A model generated the notes under the pieces. The model saw only the letters and a program-made list of their open reading frames with translations, searched no databases and was not told where the DNA came from. Both the position numbers and the translations under genes were made by a program. From Flectonema sp. DT1601 (lineage: Eukaryota > Euglenozoa > Diplonemea > Diplonemida > Diplonemidae), in the NCBI GenBank assembly GCA_964019425.1, contig OZ025805.1, forward strand, positions 406,501-470,500: a stretch of 64,000 nucleotides of DNA, in the 5' to 3' direction. Below, one piece after another: positions 10,930-20,428 of this stretch. The first letter of the stretch is position 1, and each line of letters starts with the position of its first letter.

Positions 10930-11190
10930 AAACGCAAAGTAACTACATTCCAGTCCTGCAAACTGGAATGACTCAGTCTCAACATTTGACTGACTTACTT
11001 CTACACCATACTGATGAGAGAGAATAGAGGTAAGAGGTATATGGATTACTCTCGAAACCTATAGTTACTTTAATATGCTAAGTTGCGCATCACCCTTAGT
11101 CACTGTATTTTAAAACTAATGTTAAATTATCTTTATGTTTTTATGATACAACACAGTTGTAATTTTTACAAAATCGAACATACATCCCCC
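10930..11190 (+). repeat. Dispersed repeat copy following the 9.2-10.8 kb frames
   Basis: Contains AGTAACTACATTCCAGTCCT, CTGATGAGAGAGAATAGAGG, ATGGATTACTCTCGAAACCT and AACTAATGTTAAATTATC in the same order as at 2683-2950, 45447-45700 and 50065-50310. The preceding stretch, AACTAGTAACAGCA followed by a T run, is also shared with 45408 and 50022. The homology therefore extends upstream to the stop region of the element frames. Confidence 0.75.
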
Positions 11191-11194
11191 CTAG

Positions 11195-11327
11195 GGGGTA
11201 CAAGCATCGATTTTACGGAGATTTTGGGCACTTTCGGTTTTTTTACGGAGAACAAGTTTTTTGTGCACCTAAATTATGAGAACTGCAACATATACCCCAA
11301 AAATGGGGATTGCGATCCAAAGAAACA
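11195..11327 (+). repeat. Repeat R3, forward copy
   Basis: Same blocks as R1/R2, from GGGGGTACAAGCATCG to GATCCAAAGAAACA. It ends abruptly and joins TGTGGCTCAGATAGCTCATA, the start of the upstream repeat of Ubl-LRR genes (also at 13191 and 20716). With R2 it brackets the 9.3-11.2 kb element frames in inverted orientation. Confidence 0.7.
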
Positions 11328-11897
11328 TGTGGCTCAGATAGCTCATAATTCATCATAAGTTGTGACTTCATATAAAGAAAGTGTTGTACAAGTGTTTTCA
11401 TTAAGTATCAAAGTAGCACACGTAAACCTTCTTTAACTTTATCAGTTTCGGTTCACGGGGTTTCGTGACACAAACAAAACATCACAGTTGTTATATTATT
11501 ATTTTCTGTATAGTTCAAGATAAAGCCAATTCTCTTTTAGTAAATATAAACCCATTGTTGTTTGGTAGAGCGTAATTAACCTATTCCTTTATTAAAGATT
11601 TTTTACTGGTTGCGCCAAAACAAAACTAAAATGAAGTGCAATTTGCCGATTCCTTTTTACCCAGGTAGTACTTTTACAAAGAATGTAGAACCGAATTGGT
11701 TAAACATTTCATTACAGGAATCTAACAACATGTCGCATTCTTCGTAGTATTCGATACCCAGACATGATTCAATGTAGGGATCGTATTTATATAATTGTTG
11801 CCGCCTGGCGTTTGGAACACAACATCCACACATTCTTTACACAGCAGCCATATATTAACACCCCACAGCAAATAGTAATTCAAAAAACTAACAAACA
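11328..11897 (+). repeat. Upstream repeat of Ubl-LRR genes (copy 1)
   Basis: A ~560-bp 5' flank shared, with small differences, by the Ubl-LRR genes starting at 11898, 14035 and 21280. Shared blocks include GCTCAGATAGCTCATAATTC, TTAAAGATTTTTTACTGGT, GTCGCATTCTTCGTAGTATT and TTACACAGCAGCCATATATT. It ends with CACCCCACAG about 35 bases before the ATG, a plausible splice acceptor. A block in the middle (GCACACGTAAACCT, then GTGACACAAAC) also occurs in the candidate intron of the OST3/6 gene. Confidence 0.7.
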
Positions 11898-12893
11898 ATG
11901 CAAGTTTTTGTGACTTGTCCTGATTGGGGACTCCCCGCAGTGACAGTGACGGCTGGTGCTGATTCAGTTGTGAGCGACGTGTTGACGACGGCTGCTGGGG
12001 AGTGGGATGTGGATCCGGATGAAGTTGAACTCTCATTTGCTGGTGATACCCTTTGCGAGACTGATCGGCTGGCAGATCATGGAGTGGAATTTGAAATGTG
12101 GGAGAAGCAATTTAGGATATTCGGTAAAAGCTGGTTTGTTGATAATGCAAAACGGGAGCAGCTGCTTCTTTGGATGAGAGACCACATTACGGAGTATTTA
12201 TGTCTGGACACTCCGACATTCACAGAAGATGGTTGCCTCACTGTTGACGGTAAGCTGCTTCCTTCAGATGCCAAACAGGTTGCTTTCCGCAATTCAAATT
12301 CCAACAGTACAGCCATGTCATCAGTTACCACTATCGGAGATGAGTTCTTGTTTTGCTCACAAATCACTTCTCTTGACCTTTCTGGTTTTAGTAGTGTCAC
12401 TACTATTGGTGATGATTTCTTGTCTTTCTGTTCAGGAATCACTTCTCTTGACCTTTCCAGTCTAAATAGTGTCACAACTATTGGTTATCTATTCTTGTCT
12501 AACTGTAGGCGACTCACTTCTTTGAACTTCTCAGCTCCTAGTAATGTCACCACTATTGGCTGCTTTTTCATGTCTTCCTGTTCAGGAATCACTTCTCTTG
12601 ACCTTTCAGGTCTTAGTAGTGTCACCACTATTGGAAATAATTTCTTGACTTCCTGTTCGCGACTCACTTCTGTGAATTTTTCAGGTCGTAGTAGTGTCAC
12701 CACTATTGGTGATTGTTTCTTGCTTTCCTGTTCAAAAATCACTACTCTTGACCTTTCAAGTCTAAGTAGTGTAACGGGAATTGGATTGAACTTCCTCAGA
12801 AAATGCGACTCTCTTGAATCTGTCCAGCTTCCTGAAAGTAATAGCGCTCTCTTTGAGAAGTCTGTGAAAGCAGTGATTGATCATTCAGGATAA
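11898..12893 (+). CDS. Ubl-LRR protein, copy A (6 full LRR units)
   Basis: 331 residues. Residues 1-70 form a ubiquitin-like beta-grasp: MQVFVTCPDWGLPAVTVTAG, a central helix-like AAGEWDVDPDEVEL, then FAGDTLCETDRLADHGV, aligning with ubiquitin's MQIFVK...TI.NVK...[25 protein letters not shown]. There is no C-terminal GG, so it is a fixed fold rather than a conjugated modifier. A ~70-residue linker (CLDTPTFTEDGCLTVDGKLL) follows, then BspA-like LRR units of 25 residues (SLDLSGLSSVTTIGDxFLxxC) and a constant cap, SVQLPESNSALFEKSVKA. This copy lacks four residues (VANS) present in its paralogues. No signal peptide or membrane segment, so cytoplasmic or nuclear. Function unknown; recognition or scaffolding is inferred from the architecture. 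Confidence 0.8.
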   Translation: MQVFVTCPDWGLPAVTVTAGADSVVSDVLTTAAGEWDVDPDEVELSFAGDTLCETDRLADHGVEFEMWEKQFRIFGKSWFVDNAKREQLLLWMRDHITEYLCLDTPTFTEDGCLTVDGKLLPSDAKQVAFRNSNSNSTAMSSVTTIGDEFLFCSQITSLDLSGFSSVTTIGDDFLSFCSGITSLDLSSLNSVTTIGYLFLSNCRRLTSLNFSAPSNVTTIGCFFMSSCSGITSLDLSGLSSVTTIGNNFLTSCSRLTSVNFSGRSSVTTIGDCFLLSCSKITTLDLSSLSSVTGIGLNFLRKCDSLESVQLPESNSALFEKSVKAVIDHSG

Positions 12894-13159
12894 AGTGGTG
12901 AATTGATTTTTAAAGTTTTGTTTTTTGTTTAACTTTAATTTTTGTTTAACTCATTACCATCGTGTACCTTCTGACTAAAATATGAAAACTTCTTATCCCT
13001 TTGAGGGAATGTAATTACATGTCGCATCCTCGTAGTATTCGATACCCAGATGTCACTTGTATAAGTTCTTTCTAAAAGCAAGTTTAGCGTTTCGATGAAA
13101 TAATTCAAAAGAAGCAACGCAAGTTTTAGTGACGTGTCCTGATTGGGGACTCCCCGCAG
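12894..13159 (+). other. 3' flank of copy A and start fragment of another Ubl-LRR copy
   Basis: After the stop of copy A comes a flank that recurs after copies C and D (TTGTTTAACTCATTACCATC, CTTATCCCTTTGAGGGAATG). At 13120-13159 there is a 40-bp piece of the Ubl-LRR start region (CAAGTTTTAGTGACGTGTCC ... GGGGACTCCCCGCAG) without its ATG, ending abruptly at CCCCGCAG. An identical truncated piece with the same right junction lies at 20646-20685, so the truncation is ancestral to a duplication. Confidence 0.65.
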
Positions 13160-14034
13160 CACTCGCTATGATGATGATGATATCACTTCATGTGGCTCAG
13201 ATAGCTCATAATTCATCATAAGTTGTGACTTCATATAAAGAAAGTGTTGTACAAGTGTTTTCATTAAGTATCAAAGTAGGTCCAAAAAGACTGGTAGTAA
13301 CAACCTGCCTCACCTGCACATGCTTAGTACTCTTTATTTTATTTTTACTCAATTTTCTGTTTTCTGGATCCCGCTGGGCCAGCAGTGTCCAATTAGACCC
13401 TTCGAATAATTATGTGATGCCAACCTCCCGAGTTCGAACGGAAATGAACCGAACGATGCGGCGCATTAAAATGCCTCTTCGATGGAAATTTTTACTATTT
13501 CTTTTAGGAAATATTTTTTGTTGTCTAGAATTTGGTCGAAAAAAATAATATTGACTTATGTTTTACTTTTTTTTTTGCATTTAACAAATATTTTAAGAAC
13601 GAAAAAGAATATTGAGGGTATCACACGTAAACCTCCTATTTTCTGTATAGATGAAGATAAAGCCAATTCTTTTTTTGTAAATATAAACCCATTGTTGTTT
13701 GGTAGAGCGTAACTAACCTATTCCTTTATTAAAGATTTTTTACTGGTAGCGCAAAAACAAAACAAAAATGAAGTGCAATTTGCCGATTTCTTTTTACCCA
13801 GGTAGTACTTTTACAAAGAATGTAGAACCGAATTGGTTAAACATTTCATTACAGGAATCTAACAACATGTCGCATTCTTCGTAGTATTCGATACCCAGAC
13901 ATGATTCAATGTAGGGATCGTATTTATATAATTGTTGCCGCCTGGCGTTTGGAACACAACATCCACACATTCTTTACACAGCAGCCATATATTAACACCC
14001 CACAGCAAATAGTAATTCAAAAAAGAAAGTAACA
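13160..14034 (+). repeat. Upstream repeat of Ubl-LRR genes (copy 2, with extra insert)
   Basis: Starts with the same GCTCAGATAGCTCATAATTC block as copy 1 but contains about 300 bp of extra DNA around 13290-13620. That DNA includes a T-rich stretch, then GCATTTAACAAATATT and CACACGTAAACCTCCT, closely resembling the candidate OST3/6 intron at 28951-29127. The last 300 bp before the ATG at 14035 are nearly identical to copy 1. Reading frames here (13225-13548, 13482-13712) look like chance frames. Confidence 0.6.
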
Positions 14035-14889
14035 ATGCAAGTTTTTGTGACGTGTCCTGATTGGGGACTCCCCGCAGTGACAGTGACGGCTGGTGCTGAT
14101 TCAGTTGTGAGCGACGTGTTGACGGCGGCGGCTGGGGAGTGGGATGTGGATCCGGAGGAAGTTGAACTCTCGCTTGCTGGTGATACCCTTTGCGAAACTG
14201 ATCGGCTGGCAGATCATGGAGTGGTTGCAAACAGCGAGTTTGAAATGTGGACGAAGCAGTTTAGGATATTCGGTAAAAGCTGGTTTGTTGATGATGCAAA
14301 ACGGGAGAAGCTGCTTCTTTGGATGAGAGACCACATTACGGAGTATTTATGTCTGGACACTCCGACATTCACAGAAGATGGTTGCCTCACTGTTGAGCGT
14401 AAGTTGCTTCCTTCAGATGCCAAACAGGTTGCTTTCCGCAATTCAAATTCCAACAGCACAGCCATGTCATCAGTTACCACTATCGGAGATAAGTTCTTGT
14501 TTTGCTCACAAATCACTTCCGTTGACCTTTCTGGTTTTAGTAGTGTCACAGTTGTTGGTGACACATTCTTGTTTTGTTCAGGAATCACTTCTCTTGACCT
14601 TTCAGGTCTAAGCAGTGTTACTACTATTGGATACAATTTCATGTTTTCCTGTTCGCTACTCACTTCTCTTGACGTCTCAGGTCTTGGCAGGGTCGCCACT
14701 ATTGGAAATAACTTCTTGTCTTGCTGTTCCAAAATCACTTCTCTTGACCTTTCAAGTCTAAGTAGTGTCACGAGAATTGGATTGAACTTCCTCAGTGAAT
14801 GCAAAGCTCTTGAATCTGTCCAATTGCCTGAAAGTAATAGTGCTCTCTTTGAGAAGTCTGTGAAAGCAGCGATTGATCATTCAGGATAA
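14035..14889 (+). CDS. Ubl-LRR protein, copy B (4 full LRR units)
   Basis: 284 residues, the shortest intact member. It has the same ubiquitin-like head (residues 1-75, here with VVANSEFEMW completing the last strand), the same linker with a CLDTPTFTEDGCLTVE motif, four complete 25-residue LRRs plus partial end units, and the constant C-terminal cap ending KAAIDHSG. Two units lack one residue in the FLF-C loop, showing that unit length is slightly flexible. It differs from copy A mainly in the number and order of LRR units, as expected if units are exchanged by unequal recombination. Confidence 0.8.
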   Translation: MQVFVTCPDWGLPAVTVTAGADSVVSDVLTAAAGEWDVDPEEVELSLAGDTLCETDRLADHGVVANSEFEMWTKQFRIFGKSWFVDDAKREKLLLWMRDHITEYLCLDTPTFTEDGCLTVERKLLPSDAKQVAFRNSNSNSTAMSSVTTIGDKFLFCSQITSVDLSGFSSVTVVGDTFLFCSGITSLDLSGLSSVTTIGYNFMFSCSLLTSLDVSGLGRVATIGNNFLSCCSKITSLDLSSLSSVTRIGLNFLSECKALESVQLPESNSALFEKSVKAAIDHSG

Positions 14890-16361
14890 AGTAGTGAATG
14901 GGTTCATTTGTCTTTAATAATTTAAAGAAGATTCTCTGATAGGAAGATTGATACCAACAATGTCATTCAACATGTCGATTCACGTGGAGTAGCTGTTGAA
15001 GACAATTAAAACAGAAAACACGACTTCTTGATGTGGTGACGGCCTGATCAATAACAACTAATACAAATCAATTTTTTCTTACAACTGGAACTGTGATGTA
15101 GTAATTGTTAGTGAGTGTTTTAACTACTTAGTAAGAGGGAAATAATAAAAGAATGTAGTTGTTGGAACCGACTCTACTAAATTACATTACCGACAATTAA
15201 CGTTTCGGTTGGGTTGTCGGAGCAAGAAAGAGAGAAGTATTTTGTCACATGCTTGGTAGTCTTTAATATGTTTATGCTCGATTTCCTTTTCTCTATTTTC
15301 TTGTTTTAGTACTTGCCTGTACTTACTGCTGAACTGATTCGGTGAACCACAAAATCTCTTTTTTCTCAATTCAGGTGACAAGTATGTGATGCCAACCTCA
15401 TTTAAATTAGTGAGAGCAACCAATCGAATCATATTACTGTAATCATAAATAACGTGGTGTGTAAAGAAAATTAGAATGGAACAATTTAAGAAATTAAAAA
15501 GGGGACGGTGGATTTATAAAAAAGTATTGAAGCACACATTTTGACTGTAAAATAGTAGTTTTTGAGAGACCATTGGGTACCTTCAGAAGGCAATAGTCCC
15601 ATACTTTATTATAAAATGCCAGGGAGCTGGGACTCCAATCGGATCACCCTGGCCTCGCAGTATATGACCAGTTTAGGGGACAGATAACTGAGGAAGTCCT
15701 AGACTAATCCTAACAGCCTTGGTACACAAGACCAACTTTAACCAGTTCAAATGTCGATAATTTAGTATCAGAAAATCAAAAACTTTATTTGCTAAAGTGT
15801 TTTCTGTGAATGTTTCTACTATTAAAAAACTGTGATTCTCTAAAAAGGCTCGTCACGTCTCATTTGGTCTATTGCAAAGGACGGTTACAAGGACTCGGCG
15901 TCACGCGGAAACTCGAAGAAAAATGCCGAGCAGTACAGAATAGACGCGGCAGCCTCCATAGAAGACACAAGTTTTGCGAAGGTGATGTGAGGATTACTGG
16001 CCGCCTAGCACACCTCGATATGATACATTCACTTCCAATACGAGTGAATGTATTAACAGTGTGTTCAAAGAAGCTCGTCAAACCTCGATTCTGGGGATTA
16101 TAAGATCGACATGAATGTGGATCGCTAATACTTTCGCAAAGCGACGGGGGATGTATTTTGGTGAAGAGGGAGTCGCACCGCTGCCAAATGTGAAAGATGT
16201 TATTGAGTTGTCAGTAGCACTCATGGCTCAATGTACCGTGAAATAGATTAGAACAGGGAAGCTGTGAAACACATTTGTGAATTACTTTTGTACACATTCT
16301 TTACACAGCAGCCATATATTAACACCCCACAGCAAATAGTAATTCAAAAAACTAACAAACA
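14890..16361. other. Spacer between Ubl-LRR copies B and C
   Basis: About 1.5 kb of moderately AT-rich DNA with no recognisable gene. A 97-residue frame at 15810-16103 is Arg/Lys-rich and unrecognised, overlapped by an equally open minus frame at 15869-16081. The last 90 bp (CACATTCTTTACACAGCAGC ... CACCCCACAG) are the shared proximal 5' flank of Ubl-LRR genes. Confidence 0.4.
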
Positions 16362-16848
16362 ATGCAAGTTTCCGTGACGTGTCCTGATTGGGGACTCCCC
16401 GCAGTGACAGTGACGGCTGGTGCTGATTCAGTTGTGAACGACGTGTTGACGGCGGCGGCTGGGGAGTGGGATGTGGATCCGGATGAAGTTGAACTCTCGT
16501 TTGCTGGTTGTACCCTTTGCGAAACTGATCGGCTGGCAGATCATGGAGTGGTTGCGGACAGCGAGTTGGAAATGTGGACGAAGCAGTTTAGGATATTCGG
16601 TAAAAGCTGGTTTGTTGATGATGCAAAACGGGAGAAGCTGCTTCTTTGGATGAGAGACCACATTACGGAGTATTTATGTCTGGACACTCTCACATTCACA
16701 GAAGATGGTTGCCTCACTGTTGAGCGTAAGTTGCTTCCTTCAGATGCCAAACAGGTTGCTTTCCGCAATTCAAATTCCAACAACACAGCCATGTCATCAG
16801 TTACCACTATCGGAGATGAGTTCTTGTCTTCCTGTTACCACATCACTG

Positions 16849-17549
16849 GGGTAACGAAACTCGGATAGCGCGCCTCCTCGTGGTGTTACCTGGATGCACC
16901 TTGTGTGTAACTAGAGTGCTGACGTATTGTTGTTGTTGCTGTGTATTCTTTTACCCCCGTTTTATTTTCCGGTAGCCTAACCTTTAAAAAAAAAAAAGGA
17001 CAACATAGCAGAAGGTCAGGTGATCCGGCCCGGGATACTCAGGCACCCAGAGCTCACAGGGGCCACCGGGTTTTTATTTTTTCCTTAGTGGCATGATTTC
17101 CCTTTACCCCCATTTCCTTCAAACTTCCCCCGTTTAGTCTTTTCACGCATGGGGGGATTATAAGTTCAGGTCGCCTGAAATGTATTAACAGTATCAGCCC
17201 CGCGAGTTACTCGGGGAGCTCCCATGCAATGTGTGGAGAAAGAGGCCATCCCTCCCCCTACCTCTCTGCTTTACTACGTCGTTTTTTGTGTGTGGCATTT
17301 CTTTTCTTATATTCTTTTCTTTTCAATCTTGTTCCTTCACACGCAGTTGTTCGAGCGGTTGTGAACCACCTTGGGTCTCTTACGGTCTCCAAGCTACTGT
17401 TGTGCGAAGAAACAAATCTGTTGGTGCGGTGGCCTTCCGACGCCACCTGGACCGCAACTCGTTCACAGTGCCCTACCCGGTTCTCCACCGGACCGCCTGA
17501 GCGACGGGATCCATGGGATTCAAACCCCTAAACACTGGTTAATTTTTTT
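16849..17549 (+). mobile_element. LRR-targeted retroposon-like element, copy 1
   Basis: 701 bp from GGGTAACGAAACTCGG to ACACTGGTTAA plus a T run. It is flanked by an 18-bp direct repeat, CCTGTTACCACATCACTG, at 16831-16848 and 17550-17567. The interior is more GC-rich than the region (GGCCCGGGATACTCAGGCAC; CCACCTGGACCGCAACTCG) and has a short A run near 16990. The T tail varies in length between copies. No reverse transcriptase is encoded, so it would need help in trans. The 18-bp duplication, tail and family structure suggest a non-autonomous retroposon (inference). I do not recognise a named family. Confidence 0.8.
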
Positions 17550-17861
17550 CCTGTTACCACATCACTGCGCTTGACCTTTCAAGTCTTCATAGTGTCACAA
17601 CTATTAGATACGAATTCTTGTATATCTCACGACTCACCTCTGTTGACCCTTCTAGTCTTCGTAGTGTAACATCCATTGGTTATAGTTTCTTGTCCTATTC
17701 CGAAATCACTTCTCTTGACCTTTCAGGTCTAAGTAGTGTCACAAGTATTGGTGATTATTTCGTGTCTCGTTATTCCCACATCACTGCGCTTGACTTTTCA
17801 GGTCTTATTAGTGTCACCACTATTGGAAAGAGTTTCTTGAGTTACTGTTTAGGAATCACTT

Positions 17862-18555
17862 GGGTAACGAAACTCGGACAGCGCGCCTCCTCGTGGTGTT
17901 GCCTGGATGCACCTTGTGTGTAACTAGAGTGCTGACGTATTGTTGTTGCTGTGTATTCTTTTACCCCCGTTTTATTTTCCGGTAGCCTAACCTTTAAAAA
18001 AAAAGGACAACATAGCAGAAGGTCAGGTGATCCGGCCCGGGATACTCAGGCACCCAGAGCTCACAGGGGCCACCGGGTTTTTATTTTTTCCTTAGTGGCA
18101 TGATTTCCCTTTACCCCCATTTCCTTCAAACTTCCCCCGTTTAGTCTTTTCACGCATGGGGGGATTATAAGTTCAGGTCGCCTGAAATGTATTAACAGTA
18201 TCAGCCCCGCGAGTTACTCGGGGAGCTCCCATGCAATGTGTGGAGAAAGAGGCCATCCCTCCCCCTACCTCTCTGCTTTACTACGTCGTTTTTTTGTGTG
18301 TGGCATTTCTTTTCTTATATTCTTTTCTTTTCAATCTTGTTCCTTCACACGCAGTTGTTCGAGCGGTTGTGAACCACCTTGGGTCTCTTACGGTCTCCAA
18401 GCTACTGTTGTGCGAAGAAACAAATCTGTTGGTGCGGTGGCCTTCCGACGCCACCTGGACCGCAACTCGTTCACAGTGCCCTACCCGGTTCTCCACCGGA
18501 CCGCCTGAGCGACGGGATCCATGGGATTCAAACCCCTAAACACTGGTTAATTTTT
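17862..18555 (+). mobile_element. LRR-targeted retroposon-like element, copy 2
   Basis: 694 bp, nearly identical to copy 1. Flanked by the 18-bp duplication ACTGTTTAGGAATCACTT at 17844-17861 and 18556-18573. The T tail is five bases. Compared with copy 1 it has one more T in the GTCGTTTTTTTGTGTG run, so the internal ~100-codon frame shifts between copies. That argues against this frame being a maintained protein. Confidence 0.8.
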
Positions 18556-18648
18556 ACTGTTTAGGAATCACTTCTGTGAACTTCTCAGGTCTTAGTAATG
18601 TCACCACTTTTGACTACCGGTTCATGTATTCCTGTTCAGGAATCACTA

Positions 18649-19356
18649 GGGTAACGAAACTCGGATAGCGCGCCTCCTCGTGGTGTTGCCAGGATGCACC
18701 TTGTGTGTAACTAGAGTGCTGACGTATTGTTGTTGTTGCTGTGTATTCTTTTACCCCCGTTTTATTTTCCGGTAGCCTAACCTTTAAAAAAAAAAAAGGA
18801 CAACATAGCAGAAGGTCAGGTGATCCGGCCCGGGATACTCAGGCACCCAGAGCTCACAGGGGCCACCGGGTTTTTATTTTTTCCTTAGTGGCATGATTTC
18901 CCTTTACCCCCATTTCCTTCAAACTTCCCCCGTTTAGTCTTTTCACGCATGGGGGGATTATAAGTTCAGGTCGCCTGAAATGTATTAACAGTATCAGCCC
19001 CGCGAGTTACTCGGGGAGCTCCCATGCAATGTGTGGAGAAAGAGGCCATCCCTCCCCCTACCTCTCTGCTTTACTACGTCGTTTTTTTGTGTGTGGCATT
19101 TCTTTTCTTATATTCTTTTCTTTTCAATCTTGTTCCTTCACACGCAGTAGTTCGAGCGGTTGTGAACCACCTTGGGTCTCTTACGGTCTCCAAGCTACTG
19201 TTGTGCGAAGAAACAAATCTGTTGGTGCGGTGGCCTTCCGACGCCACCTGGACCGCAACTCGTTCACAGTGCCCTACCCGGTTCTCCACCGGACCGCCTG
19301 AGCGACGGGATCCATGGGATTCAAACCCCTAAACACTGGTTAATTTTTTTTTTTTT
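18649..19356 (+). mobile_element. LRR-targeted retroposon-like element, copy 3 (flanks do not match)
   Basis: 708 bp with a T tail of about 14 bases. It sits at the same point of the LRR unit, but the flanks differ: CCTGTTCAGGAATCACTA on the left and CCTGTTTGCGTGTCACTT on the right. The element is intact, so the mismatch most likely reflects recombination between copies 3 and another copy after insertion, bringing together flanks from different units. Confidence 0.75.
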
Positions 19357-19524
19357 CCTGTTTGCGTGTCACTTCTCTTTACCTTTCAGGTCTTAGCAGC
19401 ATCACCACTATTGGGAGTGGTTTCTTGTCTTCCTGTTCGCGACTCACTTCTGTGAACTTCTCAGCTCTTAGTAATGTCACCACTATTGGCTGCCGTTTCA
19501 TGTCTTCCTGTTCAGGAATTACTA

Positions 19525-20219
19525 GGGTAACGAAACTCGGACAGCGCGCCTCCTCGTGGTGTTGCCTGGATGCACCTTGTGTGTAACTAGAGTGCTGACG
19601 TATTGTTGTTGTTGCTGTGTATTCTTTTACCCCCGTTTTATTTTCCGGTAGCCTAACCTTTAAAAAAAAAGGACAACATAGCAGAAGGTCAGGTGATCCG
19701 GCCCGGGATACTCAGGCACCCAGAGCTCTCAGGGGCCACCGGGTTTTTATTTTTTCCTTAGTGGCATGATTTCCCTTTACCCCCATTTCCTTCAAACTTC
19801 CCCCGTTTAGTCTTTTCACGCATGGGGGGATTATAAGTTCAGGTCGCCTGAAATGTATTGACAGTATCAGCCCCGCGAGTTACTCGGGGAGCTCCCATGC
19901 AATGTGTGGAGAAAGAGGCCATCCCTCCCCCTACCTCTCTGCTTTACTACGTCGTTTTTTGTGTGTGGCATTTCTTTTCTTATATTCTTTTCTTTTCAAT
20001 CTTGTTCCTTCACACGCAGTTGTTCGAGCGGTTGTGAACCACCTTGGGTCTCTTACGGTCTCCAAGCTACTGTTGTGCGAAGAAACAAATCTGTTGGTGC
20101 GGTGGCCTTCCGACGCCACCTGGACCGCAACTCGTTCACAGTGCCCTACCCGGTTCTCCACCGGACCGCCTGAGCGACGGGATCCATGGGATTCAAACCC
20201 CTAAACACTGGTTAATTTT
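19525..20219 (+). mobile_element. LRR-targeted retroposon-like element, copy 4
   Basis: 695 bp flanked by the 18-bp duplication CCTGTTCAGGAATTACTA at 19507-19524 and 20220-20237, with a T tail of only four bases. It differs from copies 1-3 by a handful of substitutions, so the family in this array is young. Confidence 0.8.
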
Positions 20220-20428
20220 CCTGTTCAGGAATTACTACTCTTGACCTTTCTAGTCTCCATAGTGTCACCACAATTGATCAAGAGTATTGATCAGATCTAA
20301 GTAGTGTCACCAGTATTGGTGATGACTTTCTCGATGAATGTGACTCTCTTGAATCTGTCCAGCTTCCTGAAAGTAATAGCGCTCTCTTTGAGAAGTCTGT
20401 GAAAGCAGCGATTGATCATTCAGGATAA

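Larger units (their letters stand above)
16362..20428 (+). pseudogene. Ubl-LRR copy C, split by four retroposon insertions
   Basis: The head (16362-16848) reads as a normal ubiquitin-like domain plus linker and first LRR. The rest of the LRR array survives in pieces at 17550-17861, 18556-18648, 19357-19524 and 20220-20428, the last carrying the family cap and stop. Between the pieces lie four copies of the ~695-bp element, all in the same orientation and at the same position of the 75-bp unit. Each insertion introduces a stop within a few dozen codons (for example after GVTKLG), so no full protein is expected unless the elements are spliced out. The fragments have also collected other damage near the 3' end. 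Confidence 0.85.

Noticed and set aside
15580-15720. Possible tRNA or small RNA around CCAGGGAGCTGGGACTCC
   Set aside because: No cloverleaf with proper A and B boxes could be drawn.
17229-17531. A ~100-codon frame inside every copy of the LRR-targeted element
   Set aside because: It looks conserved only because the copies are recent. A change in T-run length shifts its start between copies and no domain is visible.
17500-17549. tRNA-like B box (GGGATTCAAACCCC) near the element's 3' end, suggesting a tRNA-derived SINE
   Set aside because: The motif is nearly palindromic, lies at the wrong end for internal promotion, and I find no A box at the right distance.
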